Of a stretch of 64,000 nt of DNA, positions 47,839 to 55,744 are shown piece by piece. The position numbers and the translations under genes were made by a program. Origin of the DNA: SYFT01 sp964471115 (lineage in GTDB: Bacteria; Acidobacteriota; Vicinamibacteria; Vicinamibacterales; SCN-69-37); contig CAYYFE010000001.1 of NCBI GenBank assembly GCA_964471115.1, positions 310,001-374,000 on the forward strand, given 5' to 3'. The notes under the pieces were generated by a model, which worked only from the letters and a program-made list of their open reading frames with translations, had not been told where the DNA came from and did no database searches. The first letter of the stretch is position 1; each line of letters opens with the position of its first letter.

Positions 47839-49941
47839 CTATTGCCGTTGCAGCAACGCTCTGATTCTCGTGATGTCGGGCCCGAACAAGGCCGGCGGAG
47901 CGGTCGCGACAAATCGTTCGCCGAATCGGCGCGCTTCGGCCGTCTGTCCGGCTTCGAACAACTGCACCGTCAGGTTGTAGAGTGCGTTGAATTCGTTGGG
48001 GTCGAGTGACACGGCCCGGCGCCACGCGTCGAGCGCCTCGGCGCGGCGGCCACGTTCGGACAGCACCACACCAAGGCCGGTCCATGCACCGGCGAGTGTT
48101 GGATCGGCATCCAGGGCGCGCCGCAACGCCGCCTCGGCCTCGCCAAAACGACGCGCGCGCAGATGCAGCGTGGCGATGTTCTGGTGCGCGAGCGCGTTGG
48201 AGGGGTCCAGCGTTAACGCGCGTTCAAACGTCCGTAGCGCGTCGGCCTGCCGCCCGCGCTGGCCGTACGCGATGCCCAGCGCGTTGAGCACCTCGAGGTC
48301 GTCGGCTGACATGCCCTCGAGCAGCGGAATCGCGCGCTCCGCCTCGCCCGCCTCGGCAAGATAGAGGCCGAGTTTCACCCGGATGTCGCGCTGTGTGAGG
48401 CCGCGCGCCAGAGCCGTCTCGAGCGTGGTGATGGCCTCGCGCGCGCGCCCGTTCTGCCAATGCACGAACGCCAGGTACCGGTACGCATCCGCCGTGTCGG
48501 GCCTGCGCGCGATCACCGCCTCGAAGCCGCGGACGGCATCGGCGCTGCGGCCCAGCGAATAGGCCTCGCCGGCATCATGCAGCATCCGATCGAGATCGAT
48601 CAGCCGCTTCGGGTCGTCGTCTTCCGTATACCGATCGCGCCGGGGCGCCGGACTGCCGCCAACGTAGCCCAGGGCACGCAGCCGCTCGAGCACCGCGCCG
48701 GACTCTTCACCCGGTTGGCCGGGGGGATCGACGTTGAACGTGCGCAGCGTATTGAGCAACACACGGGACCGCTCGTCGGCGGCCGACGCCAGGTTGCGCG
48801 TCTCCCGCGGATCGGCCGATAGGTCGTACCGCTCCGGAATCGGCAGGTCGATGTACTTGTCGCGATCGACCAGCACCCCGCGCAGCGGCGCCCATCCGCG
48901 CGACAGGTAGGGCGTCATCGCCTCGAAGTACGAGGGCCGCGGCGAGGCGCCGGCGCCGTTGACCAGCGCAACCAGCGAGGCGCCGGGCAGCGCGGCGTCC
49001 GCCCCCGCGCCGGTCAGTTCGACGATCGTGGGAACGAGATCGATGTGCCGCGCTGGCGAATCGACCACGCGTCCGCGCGGCGCGGCGGCCTGTCCGGGAC
49101 GCACCTCGGCCACGATCAACGGGACCCGCAGCGTGGCGTCGTAGGCGAAGATGCCGTGCGTCAGTTCACCGTGTTCCCCCAGACTCTCGCCATGGTCGGA
49201 GGTGACGATGACCAGCGTCGGACGCGGCTCAGCGGCGAGCCGGTCGAGGAGCGGCGCGAGGGCGGCGTCGACCCAGGCCACCTCGCCCGCGTACGGATCG
49301 CCGGCGTATTGCGACAGGTACGGCTCGGGCGCGCGATACGGCGCGTGTGGGTCGAACAGATGCACCCACCCGAACCAACGCGCCGACTGGCTCCCAATCC
49401 ACGTCGTGGCGGCCGCCACCACTTCGTCACCGCGCCGCTCGGGCAGCGCAAAGTCCACGGTTGGTCCGGCTTCCGGAATGCGGTCGTCGTAGGTGTCGAA
49501 GCCCTGATTCAGTCCGAAGCGCTGGTCGAGCGGAAAGGCGCCGACGAATGCGCCCGTCGCAAACCCGGCGGCCTTCAGCCGCGTGGCCAGCGTCGGTTCG
49601 CCGGCGCGCACGCGATAGCCGTTGTTGTCGCGGACGCCGTGTTCGTAGGGGTAGCGGCCGGTCATCAGGCTGGTGTGTGACGGCAGCGTGACCACGGCGT
49701 GAGCGTGGGCAAAGCTGAAGCGCGCGCCCGATGCCGCCAGCGCGTCCAGCCGCGGCGTGGCGGCGCGGCCGCCGTACGCGCCAAGCGCATCGGCACGCAG
49801 GGTGTCGATGGTGATCAGCAGGACATTGCGGTCGGTCTCCGGAGCCAGCGTGAACGCCGCCGGCCTCGCCATCCACCACGCCGCGGCGGCGCCCACTCCC
49901 ACCGCCAGCACCGCCCCGATCAGTCGACTCGCGCGCACCAC
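47839..49941 (-). CDS. Membrane-anchored sulfatase-fold hydrolase/transferase with TPRs
   Basis: A 700-residue protein: N-terminal membrane helix (IGAVLAVGVGAAAAWWMA), VLLITIDTLRADALGAYGG, nucleophile segment T85-LPSH-TSLMTGRYP, HLFDPHAPYRAP and VTSDHGESLGEHGE. As in its three paralogs, Thr occupies the position of the FGly Cys and His that of the Arg. From about 450 on it carries at least six TPRs (AREAITTLETALARGLTQ, ADALRTFERALTLDPSNA, AEALDAWRRAVSLDPNEF). It probably acts in the periplasm on a cell-envelope or imported substrate. The start may be either of two adjacent GTG codons (49941 or 49938). Confidence 0.82.
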   Translation of the reverse strand: MVRASRLIGAVLAVGVGAAAAWWMARPAAFTLAPETDRNVLLITIDTLRADALGAYGGRAATPRLDALAASGARFSFAHAHAVVTLPSHTSLMTGRYPYEHGVRDNNGYRVRAGEPTLATRLKAAGFATGAFVGAFPLDQRFGLNQGFDTYDDRIPEAGPTVDFALPERRGDEVVAAATTWIGSQSARWFGWVHLFDPHAPYRAPEPYLSQYAGDPYAGEVAWVDAALAPLLDRLAAEPRPTLVIVTSDHGESLGEHGELTHGIFAYDATLRVPLIVAEVRPGQAAAPRGRVVDSPARHIDLVPTIVELTGAGADAALPGASLVALVNGAGASPRPSYFEAMTPYLSRGWAPLRGVLVDRDKYIDLPIPERYDLSADPRETRNLASAADERSRVLLNTLRTFNVDPPGQPGEESGAVLERLRALGYVGGSPAPRRDRYTEDDDPKRLIDLDRMLHDAGEAYSLGRSADAVRGFEAVIARRPDTADAYRYLAFVHWQNGRAREAITTLETALARGLTQRDIRVKLGLYLAEAGEAERAIPLLEGMSADDLEVLNALGIAYGQRGRQADALRTFERALTLDPSNALAHQNIATLHLRARRFGEAEAALRRALDADPTLAGAWTGLGVVLSERGRRAEALDAWRRAVSLDPNEFNALYNLTVQLFEAGQTAEARRFGERFVATAPPALFGPDITRIRALLQRQ

Positions 49942-49951
49942 ACTATTCTTT

Positions 49952-50002
49952 CATCTCGCCATCTCGCCATCTCGCCATCTCGCCATCTCGCCATCTCGCC
50001 AC
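49952..50002. repeat. Octamer array CATCTCGC (array A15)
   Basis: Six nearly perfect units between two minus-strand sulfatase-fold genes, directly followed by a GTAG-headed palindrome. A related array in the same orientation lies on the other side of the next gene (52189-52243). Confidence 0.9.
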
Positions 50003-50007
50003 CGAAC

Positions 50008-50034
50008 CGCGGCCGGAAGATCCGGCCGCGCTAC
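50008..50034 (-). repeat. REP-like palindrome with GTAG head, containing a stop codon
   Basis: CGCGGCCGGA and TCCGGCCGCG form a perfect 10-bp stem with loop AGA, followed by CTAC. The TAG of the head is the stop codon of the sulfatase-fold gene (50031-50033). It is the clearest copy of the element. Confidence 0.75.
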
Positions 50035-52136
50035 GGGCGTCGTGAAAGGCCGAACATGCGCCGCAGGTCCGCGGCCATCTGCGCTGTGGCCGGGGAGGGT
50101 GACGTGCGTGTCATCGCCTCAATCGTGCGCTGGGCGTCGGGCAGGCGGCCCGTGGCGGCCTGCAGCATGGCGAGGCCGGCGTACGCGCGGACGTTCTGCG
50201 GGTAGAGCCGGATCTCCTCGCGCAGCATCGGCTCCGCCTCGTGGTACCGCTCGAGACGCGCGAGGGCGTCGCCGAGGAAGTAGTGCAGGTCCGCGGCCTG
50301 GATGGGCCGCTGCGCAAAGCGCAGACGCGCCTGCTCGAGGTGGGGCACGGCCCCGGCGTAGTCACCCGCGTGATACCGCAGCAGGCCCTCGATCATCGAC
50401 CGCATCGGCAGGCTGGCATCGGCCTGTTCGGCGAGGTCGGCGTGGCGACGCGCGTCGTCCGCGCGGCCTTGTGACACGGCCAGCGAGGCCAGCGCCTGGT
50501 GCGCGGCCGCCGGCGCGCGCGTGATGGCCAGTTCCGCATACGTCCGCGCTTCGTCATGGCGCTCGAGCGCGGCGAGCACGGAGGCGGCGCCCAGCAGGCC
50601 GGAGGGTTCATCCGGTTTGCGCGACACCACCTCGCGCCAGGCCGTGTACGCCCCGCGCAGATCACCCAAGCGCACCAGCGTCGTCGCGTACTGCGACCAC
50701 ACGTCGGTCATGCCCGGGTCCTCCTTGAGGATGGCCGCCAGCCGCTGCGCGCCGTCGTCCCAGCGTTGCGCGCTCAGCGCGTCCACCGCCTCGCGGTACA
50801 TCGCCAGAATGTGCGCCTTGTCCTTCGGGTCGGGCAACGTGGCGCCCGCGGCGGTCGGGGAGGCCGTTGCCGCGCCGACGTACCCGAGCGCCGCCAGCCG
50901 CTGACGGTCGGCGTCACTGACGGCCGACGGGGCGTCGATGGGCCGGTCTGCCGTCAGCGCCGCCAGCGCCGTCCTCAGCGCCGCGGCCGCCGGCGCGCGT
51001 TCGTCCACGATGTTGGCGCGTTCATCCGGGTCGCGTTCGAGGTCGTACAACTCCTCGCGGGGCGCCTTGATGAACCGGTAGCGCTCGTCCGTGAGCGACG
51101 TCAGTTCGCTCCAGCCGAAGTGGTACCGCGCGTACAACGCTTCGGCGTAGATGCCCTGCGGCTCGATGGCGCCCGTGCCGGTGAGCAGCGGCGTCAGGTC
51201 ACGGCCGCGCAGGCCCGCCGGCGCGACGACACCGGCGCGGGCCAGCACCGTGGGCAGCAGGTCGATGTGCTGCACGGGCGCGCTGACACGCGTGCCTCCC
51301 CGCGCGCCGCCCGGCGCCTTCACGAGCAGCGGCACGCGCACCACTTCGTCGTAGATGAACAGCCCGTGTTCCTCTTCGCCGTGATCGCCCAGTCCCTCGC
51401 CGTGGTCGGCCGTGACGATGATCGTCGCGTCGTCGTACCAGTCGCGCGCCTTGAGGCGATCGAACAGGCGGCCGACGATGGCGTCCGACAGGGCCACCTC
51501 GCCGTCGTAGGCGTCGGCGCCCGTCTGGAATTCCGCGGGTGGCGCGTACGGCTTGTGTGGTTCGTAGATGTGGAAGAAGACCAGCGACCGGCGGTTGGTG
51601 GCCGTGTTCAGCCAGCGGTCGAACGCCTCGAGTGTCTGCAGGCCCGGCCGCTGCACCTGGCCGGGCGAGCGGTCCGACGCCGCCGCGGGAAACTGCGCGT
51701 CCCAGACGGCGAACCCCTGTCCGATGCCCGTCTCGGCGCGCAGTACGAACGACGACACGAAGCCCGCGGTCGTGTAGCCGATCCCGGCCAGCAGTTCCGG
51801 CATCGTCTGCGCGTCGCCGGCGAGTGTGAAGCCGAGGTTGTCGCGGACGGCGTGTTCAAACGGCAGGCGGCCGGTGAACATCGACGCGTGGGAGGGCAGG
51901 GTCTGCGGGGCGTGTGCGTACGCGCGATCGAAGATGACGGCCTCACGCGCGAACTGATCGAGCGCGGGGGTGCGGCCGGCCGTGTAGCCGTAGATCGGCA
52001 GGCGGTCGGCGCGCAGGGTGTCGATGGAGATCAGGATGATGGGGCCGTCGGCCGCGGCGGATGGCCTGGGCCACCAACTGACGGCCGCGACACCCAGCGC
52101 CAGGACGGCCGCTCCGGCCAGCACCTTCTTCAGCAT
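50031..52136 (-). CDS. Membrane-anchored sulfatase-fold hydrolase/transferase with TPRs
   Basis: A 701-residue protein beginning with a membrane helix (LAGAAVLALGVAAVSWWP), then IILISIDTLRADRLPIYGY, T79-LPSH-ASMFTG, HIYEPHKPYAPP and VTADHGEGLGDHGE. The C-terminal 280 residues are TPRs. It is a close paralog of the gene at 41489-43690 (shared HFGWSEL.LTDERYR and LAALGY segments). ATG 52136 begins the membrane helix and has GATACT 8 nt upstream; the longer frame to 52205 has no family character. Its stop lies in a REP-like element. Confidence 0.83.
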   Translation of the reverse strand: MLKKVLAGAAVLALGVAAVSWWPRPSAAADGPIILISIDTLRADRLPIYGYTAGRTPALDQFAREAVIFDRAYAHAPQTLPSHASMFTGRLPFEHAVRDNLGFTLAGDAQTMPELLAGIGYTTAGFVSSFVLRAETGIGQGFAVWDAQFPAAASDRSPGQVQRPGLQTLEAFDRWLNTATNRRSLVFFHIYEPHKPYAPPAEFQTGADAYDGEVALSDAIVGRLFDRLKARDWYDDATIIVTADHGEGLGDHGEEEHGLFIYDEVVRVPLLVKAPGGARGGTRVSAPVQHIDLLPTVLARAGVVAPAGLRGRDLTPLLTGTGAIEPQGIYAEALYARYHFGWSELTSLTDERYRFIKAPREELYDLERDPDERANIVDERAPAAAALRTALAALTADRPIDAPSAVSDADRQRLAALGYVGAATASPTAAGATLPDPKDKAHILAMYREAVDALSAQRWDDGAQRLAAILKEDPGMTDVWSQYATTLVRLGDLRGAYTAWREVVSRKPDEPSGLLGAASVLAALERHDEARTYAELAITRAPAAAHQALASLAVSQGRADDARRHADLAEQADASLPMRSMIEGLLRYHAGDYAGAVPHLEQARLRFAQRPIQAADLHYFLGDALARLERYHEAEPMLREEIRLYPQNVRAYAGLAMLQAATGRLPDAQRTIEAMTRTSPSPATAQMAADLRRMFGLSRRP

Positions 52137-52144
52137 CAGGTCCG

Positions 52145-52150
52145 AGTATC
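52145..52150 (-). promoter_or_regulatory. -10-like hexamer GATACT, 8 nt before the sulfatase-fold ATG
   Basis: Minus-strand hexamer with leaderless-type spacing to 52136. Confidence 0.4.
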
Positions 52151-52188
52151 CCCCGCCACCCCTGCCCCGGTGCGGACAGGTCGCGGGG

Positions 52189-52243
52189 CCTCGCCACCTC
52201 GCCACCTATCTCGCCACCTCCCCACCTCGCCATCTCGCCACCA
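52189..52243. repeat. Octamer array CACCTCGC/CATCTCGC (array A16)
   Basis: Six to seven units upstream of the sulfatase-fold gene, in the same orientation as 49952-50002. Confidence 0.8.
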
Positions 52244-52279
52244 ACTGGTCTCCCCTAAACACCTGAGACGATTGACTTA

Positions 52280-52309
52280 TTGACTTGTTACAGAAGTGGG
52301 GGGTAGTAT
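52280..52309 (+). promoter_or_regulatory. Sigma-70-type promoter TTGACT-18-TAGTAT for the TonB receptor
   Basis: A -35 TTGACT at 52280-52285 (a second TTGACT at 52272) and a -10 TAGTAT at 52304-52309 would give a leader of about 105 nt before the ATG at 52421. Confidence 0.55.
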
Positions 52310-52420
52310 CCGGCACCCCTGCTGCTGATCCGTAACGCGCGAATCTGGCCCGGCCAGACCGCGTGTGGACGATGGGCGTTTTGTTACGGGCGGTTACGGG
52401 GAATGGAGGAGGACCACCAG

Positions 52421-55400
52421 ATGAGGAAGGCCCTATATACGGTCGCGCTGGCAGCGGTGATGCTGGCAGTCGCGGCGAGCACGGCCCAGGCGCAGGCCAT
52501 CGGCCAGATCTTCGGCAAGGCGACAGACTCGTCCGGCGGCGTGCTGCCGGGCGTGACGGTGACGGTCACCGGCCCGACCCTGCAGCAGCCGCTGACGCAG
52601 GTCACGACGACGACCGGCGCCTATCAGTTCCCGGTCGTGCCGATTGGCGCGTACACGGTGACGTTCGAGCTGAGCGGCTTCAAGCGCGTCGCGCGGCAGA
52701 ACGTGCGCGTGACCGACGGCTTCAACGCCGAAATCAATGCCACGCTGGAAGTCGGCCAGATGACGGAAGAAGTGACCGTCTCGGCGGCGGCGCCCGTGGT
52801 CGACACCCGGAAAACGACGACCGGGGCGACGTTCACGGCGGACATCCTCGAGAAGATCCCGTCGGCGCGCGACCCGTGGCAGATCATCAACATGACGCCG
52901 GGCGTGCAGGCCGGCCTCAACGTCGGTGGGTCCTCGTCGGGTCAGCAGGTCGGTCTGCAGTCGCGCGGCACGGGCGCGTCGGTGCAGTGGAACCTGGAAG
53001 GCGGGTCGATGACGGACCTGTCGTCGAACTCGTCGGCGATGTACTACAACTTCGACTCGTTCGAGCAGATCTCGGTGACCAACGGCGGCGGCGACGTCTC
53101 GGTGCAGTCGTCGGGCCTGTCGATCAACCTGGTGACCAAGTCGGGCAGCAACGTGTTCAAGGGCTCGGTGGTGGGCACGTTCCAGAACGACGACATGCAG
53201 GCCAACAACGTGTCGGAGGACTACTTCAACCGCGGCACGTCGGGCTTCCTGTCGGGCGCCCCGGTGTTCAAGATTTACAACATCTCGGGTGAATACGGCG
53301 GACCGGTCGTGCGCAACCGCCTGTGGTGGTGGGTGGCGCTCGACAAGCAGGACATCAACGCGGGCGTCGTCAACTTCTACGATCGCGCCAAGAGCGCGGA
53401 GTGCAACGCCTACGCGGACAGCCAGCGCGCCGGCTCCCTGCTGAGTTCGATCAGCTACGGCGACCTGGCCGCGATCAAGGGCTGTCTGAAGAACGACCAG
53501 ACCATCATCAAGAACAAGCAGGGCAAGCTGAACTTCCAGCTCAACGCGAGCAACAAGTTCCAGTACCTGTTCATTTCGGACAACAAGTACCGCAACGCGC
53601 GCGGCGCGTCGGACACGACGGAACTGGAAGCGGTGACCAAACAGACGTCGGACACCTGGCTGAAGTACTTCCCGCTGCCGACGCACCAGCTGACGCACAC
53701 GTGGATCGCCAACGATCGTCTCGTGTTCAACAGCATGTTGACGCACGTGGCCGGCGGCTTCTACCTGGACTACCAGGACTCCATTCAGCCCGAGATCTGC
53801 GGTCTGACCAAGTACATCGACGGGGCGCGCAGCCTGTCGGACTACCCGCAGTCGGCCAACCCGGACTGCATGTTCAACATCCAGCCGCAGACGATTCGTC
53901 TGACGGGCAACCAGAGTCGCTCGCTGGGCAACTCGTACCAGACGGTGCGCCCGTCGCTCGAGATCAAGACGGACGGCACGTATTTCCTGTCGAACGTGCT
54001 GGGTGGCGATCACTCCTTCAAGTTCGGCGCGGGGTACCGGAACAACCCCATCACGACGTACCAGCACATCAGCGGCGGCGGCCGGGCGAACGTGCAGTGC
54101 CGCGGCAATCTGCTGGCCAACTGCGGCGACGGCCGGACCTATGTGCCCGTGGAAGGATCGACGGCGCCTGGCCTGGTGCCCTGGGCCGCGCAGATCACGC
54201 GCAACCAGCTGATCAACAACGACTGGTGGATGTGGAGCGCCTACGTCCAGGACTCGTTCTCGCGGGGCCGTCTGCGCGTGAACGCGGGTCTGCGCTACGA
54301 CTGGCAGCAGAGCAAGTGGCTGGGCGGCTGTGTGCCCGCCAATCCCATCGTGCCGGATCTGCTGCCCGCGCAGTGTGAAGAGGAAGCCACCGGCGGCATC
54401 AGCCCGATCACCGGCCAGCGCGAAGAGCTGCAGCCGTTCGGCAACTGGTCGCCGCGTGTGTCGCTGACGTACGACCTGACGGGCAACGGCAAGACCGTGC
54501 TCAAGGCGTCTGGCTCCTACTACTACGCGACGAAAATCACGCTGGCCAACGCGCTGAGTTCGCTGGGCGCCGTCACGCTGACGTGGGGGGCCAACCTGAC
54601 GAGCGGCCGCTGCAGCAGCTCGGCCGGCGCCTCGTGCTGGACCGACGCCAACATGGACGGCTTCATCCAGCGCAACGAACTGATCGGCACGCCGGCGGTC
54701 AGCACGTCGCTCTACGACCTGGAAACCGGCATCCGCACCGCCGTCGGCAGCAACGTCGACAAGAGCGCGAAAATCGGTCGCACGCGTGAAGTGACGCTCG
54801 GCATCCAGCGCGAGCTCGTCGGCAACCTGGCCGTCGGCGCGGACTTCATCTACCGGCGCTACGATCATGGCACCGCCAACTTCGTGATTGGCTACCAGCC
54901 GGGCGCATCCGGGTTCCCGCTGTCGTCGATCTATGAGGCGGCGACGCCGCACGTGGACCCCGTCACGGGCAACAGCGCGACCTACTACGTGGTCAAGCAG
55001 GGCCTGAGCCGTCCCCAGGGCATCGGCAACATCGTGATGACCCGCACCAACCACGAGTCGTACAAGGGCGTGGACCTGACGCTCAACAAGCGCTACAGCG
55101 ACAAGTGGCAGGCCAACCTCGCCGTGACCATTCAGACGCGTAATGACTACGAGGCGCCTGGCAGCTTCACGAATCCGACCGCCGTCGACCTGGCGGACGG
55201 GACCAACGGCATCGCGCGGTACCTGATCAAGTTCAACGGCAGTTACGACCTGCCGTGGGGCATCATGGCGTCCACCAACCTGAACATCAACGACGGCGGC
55301 ATTCGCACGCTGACCATCGATGGTCCGGGCCAGGTGTACGGCGGCGTGAATCCCAACAATGGGAACCCGACGACGATCACCTACAACACGCTGCAGTTCC

Positions 55401-55663
55401 AGAAGCGCGGCACCACGCGGTTCGAGCGTCAGGCGATCTGGGACATCGGCGTCCACAAGACGTTCACGTTCCGGGGCGGCCAGAACCGCCTGAAGATCAT
55501 GCTGGACGGGTTCAACATCCTGAACAACGACCTGATCCTCGGCTACGGCAGCAACAACATCAGCGCGTTGGGCACGACGGCCAACCCGATCAAGCCGTCT
55601 GACCGGATCAGCTCGATTCTGCCGCCGCGGATCTTCCGCATCGGCGGGTCGTTCACGTTCTAG
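52421..55663 (+). CDS. TonB-dependent receptor, Oar-like (paralog A of a converted pair)
   Basis: A 1080-residue receptor: signal peptide to about AQAQ-25, CarboxypepD_reg domain (IFGKATDSSGGVLPGVTVTVTG), plug (ARDPWQIINMTPGVQAGLNV, VQWNLEGGSMTDLSSNSSAM) and barrel ending GGSFTF. Pairs of Cys in the extracellular-loop region (CNAYADSQ...GCLKND, CRGNLLANCG, GRCSSSAGASC) suggest disulfides. It is about 85-90% like the receptor at 57994-61230, with a 418-bp perfectly identical stretch over plug and first strands. GGAGGAGG precedes the ATG. An array and a strong terminator follow. Confidence 0.93.
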   Translation: MRKALYTVALAAVMLAVAASTAQAQAIGQIFGKATDSSGGVLPGVTVTVTGPTLQQPLTQVTTTTGAYQFPVVPIGAYTVTFELSGFKRVARQNVRVTDGFNAEINATLEVGQMTEEVTVSAAAPVVDTRKTTTGATFTADILEKIPSARDPWQIINMTPGVQAGLNVGGSSSGQQVGLQSRGTGASVQWNLEGGSMTDLSSNSSAMYYNFDSFEQISVTNGGGDVSVQSSGLSINLVTKSGSNVFKGSVVGTFQNDDMQANNVSEDYFNRGTSGFLSGAPVFKIYNISGEYGGPVVRNRLWWWVALDKQDINAGVVNFYDRAKSAECNAYADSQRAGSLLSSISYGDLAAIKGCLKNDQTIIKNKQGKLNFQLNASNKFQYLFISDNKYRNARGASDTTELEAVTKQTSDTWLKYFPLPTHQLTHTWIANDRLVFNSMLTHVAGGFYLDYQDSIQPEICGLTKYIDGARSLSDYPQSANPDCMFNIQPQTIRLTGNQSRSLGNSYQTVRPSLEIKTDGTYFLSNVLGGDHSFKFGAGYRNNPITTYQHISGGGRANVQCRGNLLANCGDGRTYVPVEGSTAPGLVPWAAQITRNQLINNDWWMWSAYVQDSFSRGRLRVNAGLRYDWQQSKWLGGCVPANPIVPDLLPAQCEEEATGGISPITGQREELQPFGNWSPRVSLTYDLTGNGKTVLKASGSYYYATKITLANALSSLGAVTLTWGANLTSGRCSSSAGASCWTDANMDGFIQRNELIGTPAVSTSLYDLETGIRTAVGSNVDKSAKIGRTREVTLGIQRELVGNLAVGADFIYRRYDHGTANFVIGYQPGASGFPLSSIYEAATPHVDPVTGNSATYYVVKQGLSRPQGIGNIVMTRTNHESYKGVDLTLNKRYSDKWQANLAVTIQTRNDYEAPGSFTNPTAVDLADGTNGIARYLIKFNGSYDLPWGIMASTNLNINDGGIRTLTIDGPGQVYGGVNPNNGNPTTITYNTLQFQKRGTTRFERQAIWDIGVHKTFTFRGGQNRLKIMLDGFNILNNDLILGYGSNNISALGTTANPIKPSDRISSILPPRIFRIGGSFTF
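52961..53378 (+). repeat. 418-bp tract identical to 58534-58951
   Basis: Compared base by base across the blocks, no difference was seen over this stretch, while the sequence on both sides differs every few bases, including at synonymous sites. This indicates recent gene conversion between the two receptor genes. Confidence 0.85.
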
Positions 55664-55669
55664 AGCCAG

Positions 55670-55698
55670 GGTCCACAGGGTCCACAAGGTCCACAGGG
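55670..55698. repeat. Nonamer array GGTCCACAR (array A17)
   Basis: Three and a bit units just after the receptor stop, upstream of its terminator. The same unit occurs at 61237-61267 in the same position after the paralog. Confidence 0.85.
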
Positions 55699-55711
55699 AC
55701 GACACACACCG

Positions 55712-55744
55712 CGGCCCGGAGGGGATTCCCCTCCGGGCCGTTTT
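55712..55744 (+). terminator. Rho-independent terminator (13-bp stem)
   Basis: CGGCCCGGAGGGG and CCCCTCCGGGCCG pair perfectly around ATT, followed by TTTT. The same hairpin follows the paralogous receptor. Confidence 0.9.

Noticed and set aside
35569..52136. Naming the four sulfatase-fold proteins as sulfatases
   Set aside because: The catalytic Cys/Ser needed for formylglycine is Thr in all four.
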